Assembly: GCA_030704615.1 (NCBI GenBank)
Contig: CM060733.1
Span: 74,312,907 to 74,376,906, forward strand
Reading direction: 5' to 3'
DNA length: 64,000 nt
Origin: Takakia lepidozioides
Lineage: Eukaryota > Streptophyta > Takakiopsida > Takakiales > Takakiaceae
The notes beneath the pieces were generated by a model. The model was given only the letters and a program-made list of their open reading frames with translations, was not told the origin of the DNA and did no database searches. Position 1 is the first letter of the stretch. Each line of letters begins with the position of its first letter. Made by a program: the position numbers and the translations under genes. Of the stretch, positions 10,746 through 19,916 are shown piece by piece.

Positions 10746-11981
10746 ATGCCCCCACCTGATAACCCTCATAGTAATTCGGACTGGATCGCTACTCTCTCCA
10801 AAATTGGAAGAGATGCTAAAAAAGAAGCTTATAATATCACCAAACAAAAAGCTGCCGACAATCACAAAAAAATTGTTTCCTCCTTCAATCAATTACTGCA
10901 TGACAATCCCAAAAAAGCACACAAAGCCATCTTTAACCCGGCCCTAAACCCGCCCATTGATTGTATCAAACACCGACACGGCCACTTGCTCACCAATCCT
11001 ACGGACATTAACCATGAAATATGGTTACAAGCATCCTCCACATACACACCCACCATTACGAACTGCCTACATCCCAATCTCCACAATGACAATTGCATGT
11101 GCAAAGCTAGACACTACCCATGGCACGATATAGACGGTTTCTCCTTAGACAACAGAGGATCCCCAACAGACCGTATTCTCGACCTATTCACACTCGACCT
11201 TTACGAATCATGCCTTAAAAAACTATCTAAGTCTAAAGCCCCAGGTCCTGATCTCATCCCAAATGCCATACTTCAAGCATTGGACCCCCAACTCCACCAT
11301 CTTATCTTCAAGTTCTTTCAGCTATGCTACAAACTACAACAAATTCCACACTCCTGGAAACATAGCCGCACCATCTTGCTCTTCAAAAAAGGTGACCCTA
11401 CGGACCTAAGCAACTATAGACCTATTGCACTAGCCAACACTATATATAAGTTATTTACCAGTACGCTCACCAAAATGCTCTCAAGTTATGGAGAACAACA
11501 TCAAATTCTCAGCGACCCTCAAGAAGGTTTCCGCGCTACACGCAGTACCACACGACAAATACAATATGTCATATCCGCCCTCGAAGACGCTAAACTTACA
11601 AAACAAGACATATATCTTCTATACATTGACTTTAAAAATGCCTTTGGTTCCCTAGACCATGCTAGATTACTCGCTATCATGCTTGACCTCGGATACCCCG
11701 CCGATGTTGTCCAACTTATAGGAAACATCTACACAAACAATACAACTGAATACTTCGGTACATACTATGGCTCCACCCCACCCATCCCCATTCTCCGGGG
11801 TACTATACAAGGAGACACCTTAAGCCCCTATCTATTTATTATCTTCTTGGAACCCCTACTCAGATGGCTAGCCCGCAGTAAGCTTGGATACCAATACAAG
11901 ACCTCCCCCAGTGACATCTCAGCTGCAGCGTATGCAGACGATCTCGCCATACTTGCACATAAACCACAACACTTAAACTGA
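10746..11981 (+). CDS. LINE copy B reverse transcriptase
   Basis: The 411-codon ORF is a non-LTR reverse transcriptase. Motifs in order are KSKAPGPDLIPNAIL, FKKGDPTDLSNYRPIAL, QEGFRATRST, YIDFKNAFGSLDH (first catalytic Asp), RGTIQGDTLSPYLF and AAYADDLAILAH (YADD catalytic pair). The ORF ends at a TGA at 11979; related sequence continues after it to the LTR insertion at 12221. The thumb continues at 19249 beyond the nested element. Upstream of 10746 the frame linking it to the endonuclease is broken by stops. Confidence 0.85.
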   Translation: MPPPDNPHSNSDWIATLSKIGRDAKKEAYNITKQKAADNHKKIVSSFNQLLHDNPKKAHKAIFNPALNPPIDCIKHRHGHLLTNPTDINHEIWLQASSTYTPTITNCLHPNLHNDNCMCKARHYPWHDIDGFSLDNRGSPTDRILDLFTLDLYESCLKKLSKSKAPGPDLIPNAILQALDPQLHHLIFKFFQLCYKLQQIPHSWKHSRTILLFKKGDPTDLSNYRPIALANTIYKLFTSTLTKMLSSYGEQHQILSDPQEGFRATRSTTRQIQYVISALEDAKLTKQDIYLLYIDFKNAFGSLDHARLLAIMLDLGYPADVVQLIGNIYTNNTTEYFGTYYGSTPPIPILRGTIQGDTLSPYLFIIFLEPLLRWLARSKLGYQYKTSPSDISAAAYADDLAILAHKPQHLN

Positions 11982-12215
11982 CAGGTCAGCAAATTATCCC
12001 GATTCAATCAATGGTCAGGCATGGAACTCAGCTTGCACAAGTGCGCTATTACAGCCGCAACACATCACAACCGGCTCTCTAAAGATGCTATTGCCTTGCA
12101 CTGTAAACTCTGTGTACACTACCAAAACACGCCCTTCCCCTTTTTGTGACCCGATGAACCCTACACTTATCTAGGCATCCGATTAGTTCCCTCCCTCACC
12201 TGGCACATCCAAAAA

Positions 12216-12220
12216 GAATC
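12216..12220 (+). other. Target-site duplication GAATC (left)
   Basis: GAATC immediately precedes the TG of the left LTR and recurs at 19244-19248 immediately after the CA of the right LTR. A 5-bp duplication is normal for Ty3/gypsy integrases. Confidence 0.9.
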
Positions 12221-13248
12221 TGTTAGAGGACTGTCGGGGACTTAGACACTTATACGGGATCTGTAGGGTACCCTTAATTTTTGCACAGACTGAGACCAAC
12301 AGGAGCCTTAGGGGTGACAGCAGCGCACTGTAGAAGGGGGTTACACAGCCCGTCACAGTCGTCACAGTCGTCACAGCCGACACAGCCAACACAGCCGTCA
12401 CAGTCGTCACAGCCGACACAGCCAACACAGCCAACACAGCCCGTCACAGTCGTCACAGCCGACACAGCCGACACAGCCAACACAGCCCGTCACAGCAGAC
12501 ACAGCCGACACAGCCGACACAGCCACACAGCCAGTCACAGCCCGACACAGCCAAACAAAGTCGCACAGCCAGTCACAGCCCGTCACAGTTTCACACAGCC
12601 AGTCACAGCTTGACACAGCTGTCACGATCATAGGGAACGAAGAGTAGGACAGGGAACGACTGTGGGGAACAACACCTGCGAAGGGAACATGTTAGTTCAC
12701 AGACGACGGTTAGTGAGGGAAACGGTTAGAACCGCGGATAGGAAGATAAAGGGAGAAACGGGGAATGGAGGGACATCATTCGGAGGAGGACTTCTTGGTG
12801 ATAGAGGAGAGGGGATCGGGCAGAGACGAGGAACGGAAGTAAAGATAGAGAGATGATGAGTAGATGCTTGATATATGCAAGGCTGTAATGATATTGTAGA
12901 GTAGATTAGAGACACAATGGCTTCGGCCTGATACCTGATAAATCATAATCGGATACTTTTACGATACAATCACACTGTGTAGAGAGGTCTGAGTGAAGCT
13001 GTGGAATGAATGGATGAGTTGATGGAATCCAATAGATTGATAAAGCAAACTGATACTTAATTATCAATGGTAAGATAGTTAACATGAATACCAAAGGGAA
13101 ACAAATAGGAAACACCCCCATGATACACTAGCTGTAGGTCATGACTGATTGTTCTGCGCGGGCTGAGTACTTAGAGATTTCCAACTCTTCAATCTTGGAG
13201 TTTCCGCCTCGAATAGCGAAGGGATGGGTGAGTAAAAGCCGCGCGACA
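12221..13248 (+). repeat. Left LTR (1028 bp)
   Basis: It begins TGTTAGAGGACTG and ends GCCGCGCGACA. It contains a CACAGYC-type repeat array at about 12350-12612. It is about 72 bp longer than the right LTR, mostly because of array copy number. The LTR also contains the ATG at 13141 that opens the upstream ORF. Confidence 0.9.
12350..12612 (+). repeat. CACAGYC short tandem array in left LTR
   Basis: The array is built from 7-9 bp units with a CACAG core (CACAGTCGT, CACAGCCGA, CACAGCCAA). The same array is shorter in the right LTR (about 18415-18610) and is present in the minus-strand LTR (about 34015-34290). Confidence 0.85.
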
Positions 13249-13836
13249 TTTGGCGACCATACTGGGGACCTGAGACATGAACAACCAGATGTGACAGGCA
13301 TCTGGTGGGATCATGGTGGTTGGACCATTAAAGAATTTGAAGTGAATCAAATTCCCTATGGAACGAAGGAAGAAAGATTGTCCAAACAATTCTTTCAAAG
13401 GTTCTTGGAATTGCCAGACGGTTGTAAAGAAAATATTCTTAAACGAGTGCATGATGCTGATCCAGAATGGGGTCTGGAGAAAGGAGTGATAAAGATTTAT
13501 CAGGTAGCCTGTAGAGGAAGAGCACGTTGGTTACCAACATTGGTTTATGTGATAGCATTGCTATCCATTAAACGAGTAGAGTTTGAAGGCTGGGAAGAAA
13601 GAAAGGTGAATGTTTATACTCATATGCATGAAGAGCTTGTACTGGTAAAGAATTGGATTCCAAAGGATATTTTGTGGATCAAACTCACACCAAGAACAGC
13701 TTTTCAGACTTGTTTGCCATATGGTTATATGGTAACGGAGACTTCAAGTATAGCCAAGGGTGCATTGAAGCTTGAAAGAAACCCAGGCATATACGAGAGA
13801 TATTACAGAAGAGAGTTTTGGTTATTGCCACATTAA
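13141..13836 (+). CDS. ORF upstream of gag (Ogre ORF1-like position), unknown function
   Basis: This 231-codon ORF precedes gag. It has no domain I recognise: it is rich in Trp, Arg and Lys, with a central stretch around CRGRARWLPTLVYVIALLSIK that could be a buried or amphipathic helix. Its only upstream Met lies inside the LTR at 13141, and the frame runs through the PBS. Either translation begins in the LTR transcript or a non-AUG start is used. Ogre-type elements are known for an extra ORF before gag, so position supports that lineage; function is unknown. Confidence 0.5.
   Translation: MTDCSARAEYLEISNSSILEFPPRIAKGWVSKSRATFGDHTGDLRHEQPDVTGIWWDHGGWTIKEFEVNQIPYGTKEERLSKQFFQRFLELPDGCKENILKRVHDADPEWGLEKGVIKIYQVACRGRARWLPTLVYVIALLSIKRVEFEGWEERKVNVYTHMHEELVLVKNWIPKDILWIKLTPRTAFQTCLPYGYMVTETSSIAKGALKLERNPGIYERYYRREFWLLPH
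13251..13269 (+). promoter_or_regulatory. Primer-binding site (PBS) candidate
   Basis: TGGCGACCATACTGGGGAC starts two bases after the left LTR. It begins with TGG, the complement of a tRNA 3' CCA end, and resembles the tRNA-Arg-type PBS described for Ogre/Tat elements. The tRNA identity is inferred and was not checked against a tRNA set. Confidence 0.6.
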
Positions 13837-13860
13837 AAAAAGAAATGAAAGACATGGGAC

Positions 13861-16794
13861 ATGAGTGATGAAAGAGAAGCTAGACGACAGAGATATTCAG
13901 CAAAAAGAGAAAGCTATCTGAAAGCTAATTATCCATATCTTTGGGAGAGAGGAATAGACATAGGGGAATCATCTGGACCTCTCACACCATCAAGATCAAA
14001 GAGTGCATCACCTATACCGGAAGAACTAGAGTTGGATGCCACTCCTTCTGTTTCTTTGCAAGAAAGATTAAGGGAATTGGTACAGGAAGAAGATCAATCA
14101 CGAGGTGAAAGATCTGAGGTACATCCTTGGATAAAAGACTTGACAGAAATCTTTGATAAGAGTTGGCATGGAACACCAAAAGCAGGAACTCCAGTTTCTG
14201 AAGCAGAAGGTGAAGAAGGAGAAGAGGATGTGGCAGAGCCAACGGAGAGTTCAGACTCTCCAACACCATTACAGTTGAGTTACATGAGTGAAGAAGAAAC
14301 CCAAGGGCAGAACTTGGAGGATGAAAACAGAGAGAAGAAATTAGAAGAGGAAGAATATGAAGAAGTAGACCCAACAGCTGAGGTTGAGACTACAACCAGG
14401 ACATCCCAACCCGTTGGACCTGGATCAAGTGGAGCACTTGGATCACAGGCCAACGAAGGTGTCGGCTCAGGGGGATCAGGCGGGCTGCCTGGATCTAGCT
14501 CTGGGGGGACAGGGAGTGTGGGAAGTAGTGCAACTGAAGCTGGGAATACTGTGAATATCGTGGGGCCAGAAGCAAGGAGTGCTCAAGGGCCACCACTTGG
14601 TGGAAGATCCACCACAAAAACAACAGGTCCAGAAGGACCAGCACCAGCAAGGGTGCCAGCACCTGTCAGTGGGCAGAAGGTAGGGCCACAGATGGCGTTA
14701 CAACCAACATGGGCAAAACCCCCCTTTCCAATATATTCAGGAAAAGGGGATCCCGATGTACACATTAGCCAATTTGAGCACATGTGTATAGTGAACAATG
14801 AGAATGGCGATGATGCCAAGATGAGACTGTTTCCTTGTTCACTTATCAAGAAAGCAAGTGAATGGTATGCAAGATTCCCTGATAATCATTTCCTAACCTG
14901 GAATGGCTTGAATACAGCATTTCGAAATAGGTTCAGGACAAGTAAAACTGAGGATGAAGTGTATGGAAGTTTACAACAGCTGAAGCAGAAGAAGCATGAA
15001 ACTGTTGAAGAGTATATGGAGAAGATGGAATTGATGATGAAAAAGCTGGCTGCAGTACCAGCGCCCGGTTTACAGAAGACTTGGTTTGTGAGTGGATTAA
15101 GACCAGAGTTGCAAAAGAAAATGGATATGTTACCCCATAATACAGTGGAGGAGGCATTTGAAACTGCGAACAGAATTGAGCAATTGGGAATGCTCAGGAG
15201 AGAGAAAAAAAAAGATGAGGACTCTGAGGATGAGTCAGATGAAGAAGAAGAGCAAGAACTAAAAAGAAATAGTAAGAGAAAGGAGAAGTTGAAGAGGGAT
15301 AACTATGAAAAAAAATTGGAAGAAATCTTGAAGAAGTATGCCACAGAGGCTGCAACACATTGGAGGAAGGGTGTATGGTGTGCAAAGTGCCAGAATGAAG
15401 GCCATACCACCACAGAATGCCACATGAAGGAGAAACACTGTACTATCTGTAAAATGGATAACCATTCTACTGAGAATTGTTACTACAACAGAAGGACAGC
15501 TGCAAGAGAACCTAGGCAAGTAAGGGTGCATCAGGTGCAGCCCCAGCCAAGAAGAAACAATGATCAGGACCACTATGGTAGGTCTGGTGGTTATAACAAT
15601 GGCATGGAAGGGAGAGGTAATTCAAGAGGGAATTACCAAGGAAATTCCAGAGGCAACTATCAGGGTAATCCAAGGGGGAATTACCAGCCCGGGAATCAGG
15701 ATTATAGAAATAATCCAAGAACAGACCAAGGGCGAGGACCCAATGGTGAAGAGCTATGTTACTATTGTAATCAGCCAGGACATCGCAAGGCAGCCTGTTC
15801 ATTCTGGATAAGACACCAGAATGAGATGAGAGTTCCTGTGAATGAGGGCCCAGTGGTGGCAGCTCACATGGTTAGGCCATGTGTTGTACCAGAAGTAAGT
15901 ACAATGATAGTAACAAGAAGTAAAGCCAAACTAATACCTCCAGTAGAAGAGGAAGAAGATGAGACTGGAAGTGGCAATGATATGCCTGAAGATGAAGAGA
16001 CTTGGAAAGATGAGAAGGAACTGCACAAGGAAGTGGCAGATACTATAAGGGAAATGCAAAAGAGTACTGATATTCCTGTGGCAGATTCCTCTGATTCGGA
16101 TGGAGAAAAAGAAGGGAGTGAGGAAGAAAGGAAAAAAGAAGATGCAGACATGCAAAGTAATGAAGAGACTTTGGCTGCAGTAATATGTCAGACCAAAGCA
16201 GAAATTACCATTGGACAGCTATTAGCTGTGGCACCTTATTGTAGGCACAGGCTGTATCAAGCAATCAATCGAATTGCCCAAGAGACAGGAAACACAGACC
16301 TGAACAGCAAGGTGACCAGTTATAATGTGAAGCCGGAAGGGCGAGAAACAGTCATGGACTTTGATGATTCTATGCCAGTAATCCAATTGAGAATTGGAAG
16401 CACAGAACTAACGGATGTACTGATAGATGGTGGTTCTGGAGTAAATATCATGACAGACCAATTAAGGAAGAAGCTTGGTCTAAGTAACATGAAACCAGCC
16501 CCATTTACAGTAACAATGGCAGATCAAAGAAGTGTGCAGCCATTGGGATTAATAAGAGGAGTTAAGATACAGATACAGAAAATGATCTTTATGATCACAG
16601 TAACTGTATTAGAAATGGATGAAGTCATGGAGGCTTACTCCTTATTATTGGGACGTCCGTGGCTGAAACAGGCCAGGGTATTCCATGACTGGAATTCTCA
16701 GTTATTAACCGTGCATAATGGGATACACGAGATACAAATTACCACAAAGAAATCTAGTAGATTACCTGCTACAAGAAGACCTCGAGGAGTCTGA
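13861..16794 (+). CDS. Gag-protease polyprotein
   Basis: The 977-codon ORF starts 24 bp after the upstream ORF. Residues 1-270 are acidic and Ser/Gly-rich. A retrotransposon gag domain follows at about 280-450 (YSGKGDPDVHISQFEHM, ASEWYARFPDNHF). It carries three zinc knuckles: CAKCQNEGHTTTEC, CTICKMDNHSTENC and CYYCNQPGHRKAAC. A Gly/Asn/Arg-rich stretch (residues 580-630) precedes the third. Near residue 860 is an aspartic protease with LIDGGSGVNIM, the DGG active-site form usual in plant Tat/Athila elements, and LLLGRPWL at its end. The ORF ends at TGA (16792), with pol continuing in the same frame. Confidence 0.9.
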   Translation: MSDEREARRQRYSAKRESYLKANYPYLWERGIDIGESSGPLTPSRSKSASPIPEELELDATPSVSLQERLRELVQEEDQSRGERSEVHPWIKDLTEIFDKSWHGTPKAGTPVSEAEGEEGEEDVAEPTESSDSPTPLQLSYMSEEETQGQNLEDENREKKLEEEEYEEVDPTAEVETTTRTSQPVGPGSSGALGSQANEGVGSGGSGGLPGSSSGGTGSVGSSATEAGNTVNIVGPEARSAQGPPLGGRSTTKTTGPEGPAPARVPAPVSGQKVGPQMALQPTWAKPPFPIYSGKGDPDVHISQFEHMCIVNNENGDDAKMRLFPCSLIKKASEWYARFPDNHFLTWNGLNTAFRNRFRTSKTEDEVYGSLQQLKQKKHETVEEYMEKMELMMKKLAAVPAPGLQKTWFVSGLRPELQKKMDMLPHNTVEEAFETANRIEQLGMLRREKKKDEDSEDESDEEEEQELKRNSKRKEKLKRDNYEKKLEEILKKYATEAATHWRKGVWCAKCQNEGHTTTECHMKEKHCTICKMDNHSTENCYYNRRTAAREPRQVRVHQVQPQPRRNNDQDHYGRSGGYNNGMEGRGNSRGNYQGNSRGNYQGNPRGNYQPGNQDYRNNPRTDQGRGPNGEELCYYCNQPGHRKAACSFWIRHQNEMRVPVNEGPVVAAHMVRPCVVPEVSTMIVTRSKAKLIPPVEEEEDETGSGNDMPEDEETWKDEKELHKEVADTIREMQKSTDIPVADSSDSDGEKEGSEEERKKEDADMQSNEETLAAVICQTKAEITIGQLLAVAPYCRHRLYQAINRIAQETGNTDLNSKVTSYNVKPEGRETVMDFDDSMPVIQLRIGSTELTDVLIDGGSGVNIMTDQLRKKLGLSNMKPAPFTVTMADQRSVQPLGLIRGVKIQIQKMIFMITVTVLEMDEVMEAYSLLLGRPWLKQARVFHDWNSQLLTVHNGIHEIQITTKKSSRLPATRRPRGV

Positions 16795-18249
16795 GAGTAT
16801 GACTGGAGAGGAGGACTGGATGAGGAGCAGGAAGCTACCCTATTTGTTGCACACCCAGAGTGGGAGCAGGTTGCAGAGATGCGGCTGGAAAGCCTAAGTT
16901 GTTTGAGAGGTATCTGCTGTGGTGTAGTGATAGCCACACCAACTGAAGAGGAAACCAGCATTTACCCATCACATTTCTATGAAGAAAGAGAAGGAGAAAT
17001 AGAAATCCTAGAAGAACCAGCCACTGTGAGCTTACAGGATGAAGTGGTGACTGGTTGGACAATCACAGCTGATGAGCAGGTGAGAGAAGTAAATGTGGGA
17101 ACTAAAGAGGAACCGAGGATGGTGAAAGTGGGAGCTGATTTGGAGCCGGAATTCTTCGAAGAAGCTAAAAGCTTGTTCATCAAATACAGAGATGTATTTG
17201 CTTGGAGCTATGAGGATCTAAAAGGGATACCACCTGAAGTTTGTCAGCATAAGATTGAACTGGAACCAGGGTCAGTACCAATCAAGCAGGCAAGGTATAG
17301 AATGAATCCCAACTACGCACAGAAGGTTGGAGAAGAGATAAAGAAGTTGGCTGAGGCTAAGTTTATATACCCAATAGAGTATACAACTTGGTTGTCACCC
17401 ATTGTTATAGTTCCCAAGAAGAATGGCAAACTAAGAGTATGTGTGAACTATAAGAAGCTGAATGCTTGTACGAAGAAAGATCCTTTCCCTTTGCCATTCA
17501 CAGAAGCAGTATTAGACACTGTGGCAGGCCATGAGATGTACTCATTCATGGATGGCTTCAGTGGTTATAATCAAGTGCAAGTGGCAGAAGAAGACCAAGG
17601 GAAAACAGCTTTCATCACAGACTGGGGGGCTTATGCATACAAAGTCATGCCCTTTGGACTTTGTAATGCACCAGCGACCTTTCAGAGAGTGATAAGTGAA
17701 TCTTTTCATGAGTATCTGGATGATTTCATGCAGGTATTCTTGGATGATTTCAGTGTGTACAGCTCTAAGAGTGAGCACTTGCATAAATTGGAATTATGTT
17801 TGGCCAGATGCAGGATGAGAGGTCTGGGCCTGAATCCAGAGAAGTGTACTTTCTGTGTGAACTCAGGGGTGCTTCTGGGACACATTGTGTGTAAGAAGGG
17901 ACTCCTTGTGGATCCCAGAAAGATAGAGTCCATTAAAGCCTCTCCACCAGTTCGAAAATTAAAACACCTAAGAGGCGATGAGGATTCTGATACAACTGTT
18001 TCTTCACCGAATTCTTTTGACATGGGTGAAGACTATGCAGTTCAGATGGCAGAGAAGAAGCGAAGGGGGTCTCCTATGCCGGAAAGATTACCTCCATATC
18101 AACCTCCAGAGGGCCTCACTTATCCAGGTAGTGATCAACCATCTCCGTCAACCAGAGACAGACCTCGGGCTCGTACACACAGTCCGCCACGAAACTCTCA
18201 ACGTCAAGAAGGTGCTCACTCACAAAGGTTTGCTAGTCGAAATCAGTAA
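16795..18249 (+). pseudogene. Pol remnant: reverse transcriptase fused to 3' ORF tail
   Basis: The frame is the same as gag after the TGA. RT runs from about 17240 to 17950, with WLSPIVIVPKKNGKLRVCVNYKKL cut here into its halves WLSPIVIVPKKNG and RVCVNYKKLN, then FMDGFSGYNQV (first Asp), VMPFGLCNAPATF and VFLDDFSVYS (FLDD catalytic pair). After GLLVDPRKIESIKASPP the sequence jumps to KLKHLRGDEDSD, which belongs to the C-terminal tail seen at 34436-34766. RNase H, integrase and most of the 3' ORF are therefore deleted. The stop at 16792 fits a CGA-to-TGA change, since the context (TGA GAG) is not a known readthrough signal. Confidence 0.85.
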
Positions 18250-18270
18250 ACCGTGAGGACACGGCTTTTT

Positions 18271-18287
18271 GAGGGGGGAAGGGGTAA
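18271..18287 (+). promoter_or_regulatory. Polypurine tract
   Basis: GAGGGGGGAAGGGGTAA lies directly before the right LTR, the position used to prime plus-strand synthesis. The same tract is found, reversed, beside the minus-strand LTR at 34405. Confidence 0.85.
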
Positions 18288-19243
18288 TGTTAGAGGACTG
18301 TCGGGGACTTAGACACTTATACGGGATCTGTAGGATACCCTTAATTTTTGCACAGACTGAGACCAACAGGAGCCTTAGGGGTGACAGCAGCGCACTGTAG
18401 AAGGGGGTTACACAGCCCGTCACAGTCGTCACAGTCGTCACAGCCGACACAGCCAACACAGCCTGTCACAGTCGTCACAGCAGACACAGCCAACACAGCC
18501 GACACAGCCCGGCACAGCCACACAGCCAGTCACAGCCCGACACAGCCAAACAAAGTCACACAGCCAGTCACAGCCCGTCACAGTTTCACACAGCCAGTCA
18601 CAGCTTGACACAGCTGTCACGATCATAGGGAACGAAGAGTAGGACAGGGAACGACTGTGGGAACAACACCTGCGAAGGGAACATGTTAGTTCACAGACGA
18701 CGGTTAGTGAGGGAAACGGTTAGAACCGCGGATAGGAAGATAAAGGGAGAAACGGGGAATGGAGGGACATCATTCGGAGGAGGACTTCTTGGTGATAGAG
18801 GAGAGGGGATCGGGCAGAGATGAGGAACGGAAGTGAAGATAGAGAGATGATGAGTAGATGCTTGATATATGCAAGGCTGTAATGATATTGTAGAGTAGAT
18901 TAGAGACACAATGGCTTCGGCCTGATACCTGATAAATCATAATCGGATACTTTTACGATACAATCACACTGTGTAGAGAGGTCTGAGTGAAGCTGTGGAA
19001 TGAATGGATGAGTTGATGGAATCCAATAGATTGATAAAGCAAACTGATACTTAATTATCAATGGTAAGATAGTTAACATGAATACCAAAAGGGAAACAAA
19101 TAGGAAACACCCCCATGATACACTAGCTGTAGGTCATGACTGATTGTTCTGCGCGGGCTGAGTACTTAGAGATTTCCAACTCTTCAATCTTGGAGTTTCC
19201 GCCTCGAATAGCGAAGGGATGGGTGAGTAAAAGCCGCGCGACA
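18288..19243 (+). repeat. Right LTR (956 bp)
   Basis: It has the same termini as the left LTR. The CACAG array is shorter, and only about half a dozen other differences are visible, several of them C/T or G/A at CpG. The ATG corresponding to 13141 is at 19136 and reads in frame into the LINE sequence beyond the LTR. Confidence 0.9.
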
Positions 19244-19248
19244 GAATC
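19244..19248 (+). other. Target-site duplication GAATC (right)
   Basis: It matches 12216-12220 exactly and marks where LINE copy B resumes. Confidence 0.9.
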
Positions 19249-19777
19249 TACCTCATCCAAACTCGCTAATAAAAGCCTATCCCTTCTCAAATCCCCCATT
19301 GCCATTCGGCCCAAGCTATCAATCATTAAATCAGTACTGCAAACCCAAATCCAATACTCATTCCATGTCGCGCCCTTCTCCCTACCCGACATCAGAAAAC
19401 TGGATAAAACCTTTATTCAGCTCACTAAACGTGTATGTGGCTTACCAACTAGTACCCCTAATGCCCTCACACAACTCCCAACTGACCATTACAGAGTAGG
19501 CTCTAGCCCACTTATTATTTCATATGCTCGTACATTGGGTACACAACTCAAAGAAGCACTAAACGACCCAGGATGGCTTGGTATCATCTACCAGGGTCTC
19601 CTTAAATTCCTTGCCCTCAGATACAATGGCCTATATTCGCTATCATCGCTACATCCACAAGCATGCCTCCACTCTCCCACTGCGCGCACAGTCCTCATCC
19701 TACGTCAAATGAAAATTAGCATACAGACCGACTTGCTAGACTACCCTAACACCTCATCACCACTAGAACAGGCATGA
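19249..19777 (+). pseudogene. LINE copy B RT thumb region
   Basis: This is the continuation of the RT across the nested LTR element: SIIKSVLQTQIQYSFH and LDKTFIQLTKRVCGLP resemble the connection region after the RT of APE-type LINEs. The open frame physically begins at 19136 inside the right LTR, giving a chance fusion of about 36 LTR-encoded residues to LINE protein. Confidence 0.65.
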
Positions 19778-19916
19778 CTTACCAGCCCTTTCCTATCACA
19801 GTTCAACATCTCCCACCCAAAGCAAAAAATCCCTATCATCACTTACTTCAAAGAGCGCTGCATCACCACCCTTACCCAACTTACCACTGCCACAGGCCAC
19901 CGATTTTTAAAACCCA

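Larger units (their letters stand above)
8051..12220 (+). mobile_element. LINE copy B, 5' part (interrupted by LTR element)
   Basis: This plus-strand non-LTR retrotransposon carries an N-terminal region with a 2A-like motif, an APE-type endonuclease and a reverse transcriptase up to 12220. It is cut there by the LTR element at 12221-19243 and resumes at 19249. The two halves abut exactly at the 5-bp duplication GAATC, which shows that the LTR element inserted into an existing LINE. Confidence 0.85.
12221..19243 (+). mobile_element. LTR retrotransposon (Ogre/Tat-like Ty3/gypsy), full-ended but internally deleted
   Basis: The element has two LTRs (12221-13248 and 18288-19243), a primer-binding-site candidate two bases after the left LTR, a polypurine tract before the right LTR and a 5-bp duplication. 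Inside are an ORF upstream of gag, a gag-protease ORF and RT. RNase H, integrase and most of a 3' ORF are missing: RT joins directly to the C-terminal tail near 17955. The LTRs differ mainly in repeat number, with only a handful of single-base differences outside the CACAG array, which suggests recent insertion. It can move only with enzymes supplied by a relative. Confidence 0.9.

Noticed and set aside
12183-12631. Cys/Val-rich ORFs in the CACAG array (VGCVGCDDCDG-like)
   Set aside because: They are translation of a simple repeat within an LTR; several frames are open only because the unit lacks stops.
16792-16794. Programmed readthrough between gag-protease and RT in the first LTR element
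   Set aside because: The context TGA-GAG lacks the CARYYA or UGA-C readthrough signals; a simple nonsense change is more likely.
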